Assembly (NCBI RefSeq): GCF_000012365.1
Contig: NC_007650.1
Location: 2,418,001-2,482,000 of the forward strand
DNA: 64,000 nucleotides
Direction: 5' to 3'
From: Burkholderia thailandensis E264
Lineage (GTDB): Bacteria > Pseudomonadota > Gammaproteobacteria > Burkholderiales > Burkholderiaceae
The notes below the pieces were generated by a model. The model was not told the origin of the DNA. It did not search any database and saw only the letters and a program-made list of their open reading frames with translations. This document shows, in pieces, positions 63,107 to 64,000 of the stretch. Every line of letters starts with the position of its first letter. Position 1 is the stretch's first letter. Made by a program: the position numbers and the translations under genes.

Positions 63107-63658
63107 TCAGTACCCGCCCTTCTTGCCGATGCCGGCGAACGGGAAATCGTATTCGAGCGTGATCGGCTTGAACCACGCGCCCACGCCGGTTTCCTTGTCA
63201 ACGTGGCGGCCGAACGCCATGTGGCCCGCCTGCATCGGCGGCTTCACGACGAGCGTCAGGTGATACTTGCCCGGGCCGTTGAGTTTCACGTTGTCGCCGT
63301 AGTGCGGGCCATCGCTCGCGACCATGCCCATCAGGTCGCCTTGCGCCTTCCACTTCGCGTCGCCCTGCTTCGTCAGCTTGTACGTGACCTGCAGATACGG
63401 CATCCAGTCACCCTCGGCGAAACCCGTCGGGTTGTTCTTGACCGCATGGATATCGGCTTCGAGATGGATGTCCGAATCCGACGCCTTGCGCATCATCCCT
63501 TCGGGGTCCATCGTGATCGGCTGCAGGTACACCGCGCCGATCTCCATCCCGCCTTGAATCTGGTGCTTGCCGATCGGGTATTCGGCCGCCGTCGCCGACA
63601 GCGCGGCGCACGTGGCCGCCAACGCGACGCCGCTGCGGACAAGGGAAGAACGCAACAT
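63107..63658 (-). CDS. ftrA: FtrA: P19-type periplasmic iron-binding protein
   Basis: 183 residues from M-L-R-S-S-L (AGGAG upstream), with a signal peptide ending A-T-A-A-E near 26. P19/Tpd family: G-M-E-I-G-A-V-Y-L-Q-P-I near 37, L-E-A-D-I-H-A, D-G-P-H-Y-G-D-N, and G-H-M-A-F-G-R-H supply Glu, Asp, Met and His metal ligands. Captures ferrous iron (with copper) for FtrBC. First gene of the leftward ftr operon. Confidence 0.92.
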   Translation of the reverse strand: MLRSSLVRSGVALAATCAALSATAAEYPIGKHQIQGGMEIGAVYLQPITMDPEGMMRKASDSDIHLEADIHAVKNNPTGFAEGDWMPYLQVTYKLTKQGDAKWKAQGDLMGMVASDGPHYGDNVKLNGPGKYHLTLVVKPPMQAGHMAFGRHVDKETGVGAWFKPITLEYDFPFAGIGKKGGY

Positions 63659-63742
63659 TGAAACTCCTGTTTTTATCTCGTGACACACGTCCCGCCCGCG
63701 CGGACCCGGAACCCGGGGGCGAGACAAAAAAGCGATGAAGAA

Positions 63743-63768
63743 CGTTAATGCGAACTATTCTCAATACA
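63743..63768 (-). promoter_or_regulatory. Fur box before ftrA
   Basis: On the minus strand TGAGAATAGTTCGCA fits the TGATAATnATTATCA core at about ten positions, ~90 bases before ftrA. The TTCGCATTAACG half is shared with the bfd box region. Confidence 0.55.
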
Positions 63769-63880
63769 CGCGCAAGTGTAGCACCGAACGCCCTCCGAAA
63801 CAAATGGAGATGTCGCTAAATCCCTGATCCGACAAGGCTTACAGCGAGATTAACGGATGCGGCGGGGCGCCGCGGGCCCC

Positions 63881-64000
63881 TCACTCCGCTCCGCTCACGT
63901 GATCGCCGACATTCGCACCGAACACCCGTTCACGCAGCAGCGCGAGCTGGTCGCGCGTCTGCGCCGCTTTCTCGAACTCGAGATTTTTCGCGTAATCGGC
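63881..64000 (-). CDS. uvrB: UvrB C-terminus (partial)
   Basis: The last 39 residues of a frame that runs off the window: A-K-N-L-E-F-E-K-A-A-Q-T-R-D-Q-L-A-L-L is the UVR motif by which UvrB contacts UvrC in nucleotide-excision repair. It stops at 63881-63883. The helicase core lies beyond the window. Confidence 0.85.
   Translation of the reverse strand, partial: ADYAKNLEFEKAAQTRDQLALLRERVFGANVGDHVSGAE

Overview
The window looks like chromosome of a Burkholderia of the pseudomallei group. It has high GC with strong third-position G/C bias, a chromosomal run of acs, class I fumarase, bfr, murI, bfd-tonB-exbBD, hemP, ftrABCD and uvrB, and Fur-type iron control. Species cannot be fixed from sequence reading alone.

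Layout. (1) 1-6.0 kb: the end of an exopolysaccharide locus, with the C-terminus of a probable YjbF/GfcB-like lipoprotein and a fused YjbG-YjbH outer-membrane protein. Opposite are a ThDP enzyme of the acetolactate-synthase/YerE type and a small hypothetical gene. (2) 6.4-25.1 kb: an older, scarred accessory block. It starts with a fragment of an island primase and an IS110-type transposase fragment. It then carries a four-gene operon in which one gene encodes a 4132-residue LysM-containing protein, preceded by a ~1190-residue partner and bracketed by two small twin-repeat proteins. It ends in an integrase lacking its N-terminus. I do not recognise a characterised system matching this operon. 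(3) 25.1-44.0 kb: a ~19 kb integrative island inserted in the 3' end of tRNA-Ser(GGA), bounded by 23-bp direct repeats, with its integrase next to the tRNA. Cargo: a HicAB toxin-antitoxin pair, an orphan type VI secretion cassette (PAAR, VRR-NUC nuclease effector, DUF3396 immunity), a serine resolvase with a res-like site, and a four-gene leftward nucleotide-chemistry module (kinase, kinase-PurZ-like synthetase fusion, DUF7002-like protein, DUF3644 protein). It also holds a long HTH-ended protein, an AlpA-like regulator, a Toprim/DUF927 primase-helicase, an H-NS-like protein and a duplicated XRE regulator. (4) 44-64 kb: core genome. This includes acetate activation and a cation/solute symporter pair, a DMT exporter, fumarase, bacterioferritin with its ferredoxin, murI, the TonB-ExbBD energiser, hemP, a LysR/pirin divergent pair, ferrous-iron transport ftrABCD and the end of uvrB.

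How the parts work together. Much of the core segment is one iron economy: Fur-like boxes precede bfd, hemP and ftrA; TonB-ExbBD powers siderophore and haem uptake; FtrABCD imports ferrous iron; Bfr/Bfd store and release it. The island looks like a competition and defence cargo. Two candidates for an undescribed system stand out: the giant-protein operon (6.8-24.4 kb), and the kinase/PurZ-like/DUF7002/DUF3644 operon (30.9-34.9 kb). In the second, the adenylosuccinate-synthetase domain carries the Asp-to-Ser change I associate with the 2-aminoadenine pathway of Z-genome phages.
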